The notes under the pieces were generated by a model. It was not told where the DNA came from. It worked only from the letters and a program-made list of their open reading frames with translations, and ran no database searches. Positions 18,601 through 18,644 of a DNA stretch of 18,644 nucleotides are shown one piece after another. The first letter of the stretch is position 1; every line of letters begins with the position of its first letter. The stretch comes from Spirogloea muscicola (taxonomy: Eukaryota > Streptophyta > Zygnematophyceae > Spirogloeales > Spirogloeaceae). The stretch covers positions 201,222 through 219,865 of the forward strand of contig WELB01000161.1 of assembly GCA_009602725.1 (NCBI GenBank), given 5' to 3'. The position numbers and the translations under genes were made by a program.

Positions 18601-18644
18601 CAGGCCGCAGCCTCGCCGAGGGGCCCGGGCGCGGCGGCGGCCGG
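15643..18644 (-). CDS. haspin: haspin-like serine/threonine protein kinase, 5' partial
   Basis: Exons in transcript order: >18644-18042, 17877-17771, 17469-17358, 17206-17114, 16955-16894, 16806-16682, 16488-16415, 16258-16206, 16047-15981 and 15765-15643 (TAA). All junctions are GT-AG with matching phases, giving 472 residues in the window. The start lies right of the window, since the first frame is open to the edge. Motifs numbered from the window-visible start: glycine loop GEGTFGEVF (169-177), ATP lysine in CLKLVPMDG (K185), helix-C EEMLDEVQITTSL, hinge YVVYVFADGGPDLE, catalytic HRDLHWGN (D323) and SIIDFTLSRL with DFT in place of DFG (361-363). The haspin-specific C-lobe follows: LFYDLNRDPWIFEG, DTYRRM and SNCLWIHYLADMLLK. 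Haspin phosphorylates histone H3 at Thr3 in mitosis and so recruits the chromosomal passenger complex. All key residues are present, so it is probably active. Confidence 0.95.

Overview
The window reads as nuclear DNA of a green alga, probably a chlorophyte of the trebouxiophyte type. All four recognisable genes are dense with GT-AG introns. Their first exons are very GC-rich while introns and later exons are closer to 50 percent GC, and the recognised proteins are plant/algal-type eukaryotic families. No bacterial operon, CRISPR array, rRNA or convincing tRNA was seen. The lineage call is inference; the intron-rich eukaryotic nature is seen directly. Gene models were built by hand from splice sites, reading phase and family knowledge.

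Layout. (1) Positions 1-1873, plus strand: an eight-exon gene, cut by the left edge, for a thioredoxin-fold AhpC/TSA (PRXL2-like) protein with a CLLC motif. (2) Positions 2273-6286, minus strand, convergent with the first: a gene of about 14-15 exons for the WTAP/FIP37 subunit of the m6A mRNA methyltransferase complex. (3) Positions about 6366-11880: a 5.5 kb graveyard of retrotransposon debris. At least seven C-terminal fragments of one LINE-like polyprotein lie in both orientations, with their 3' tails, each tail carrying a short GGGCTG...CAGCCC hairpin. Two insertions are nested inside older copies and keep visible target-site duplications. A GC-rich stretch at about 7070-7610 with a TATATAG box does not belong to the LINE family and may be an LTR remnant. 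(4) Positions 12133-14707, plus strand: a secretory-pathway GDP-fucose protein O-fucosyltransferase-like gene. (5) Positions 15643-18644, minus strand, convergent with it and cut by the right edge: haspin, the histone H3-Thr3 mitotic kinase, with its catalytic motifs intact.

The four genes serve unrelated housekeeping roles (redox protection, RNA methylation, glycosylation, mitotic chromatin) and do not form a pathway. The most unusual signal is the LINE cluster. Its only consistently retained parts are the last roughly 130 codons and a tail hairpin whose stem survives sequence change. The cluster abuts the start of the FIP37 gene, so part of that gene's upstream region is transposon-derived.
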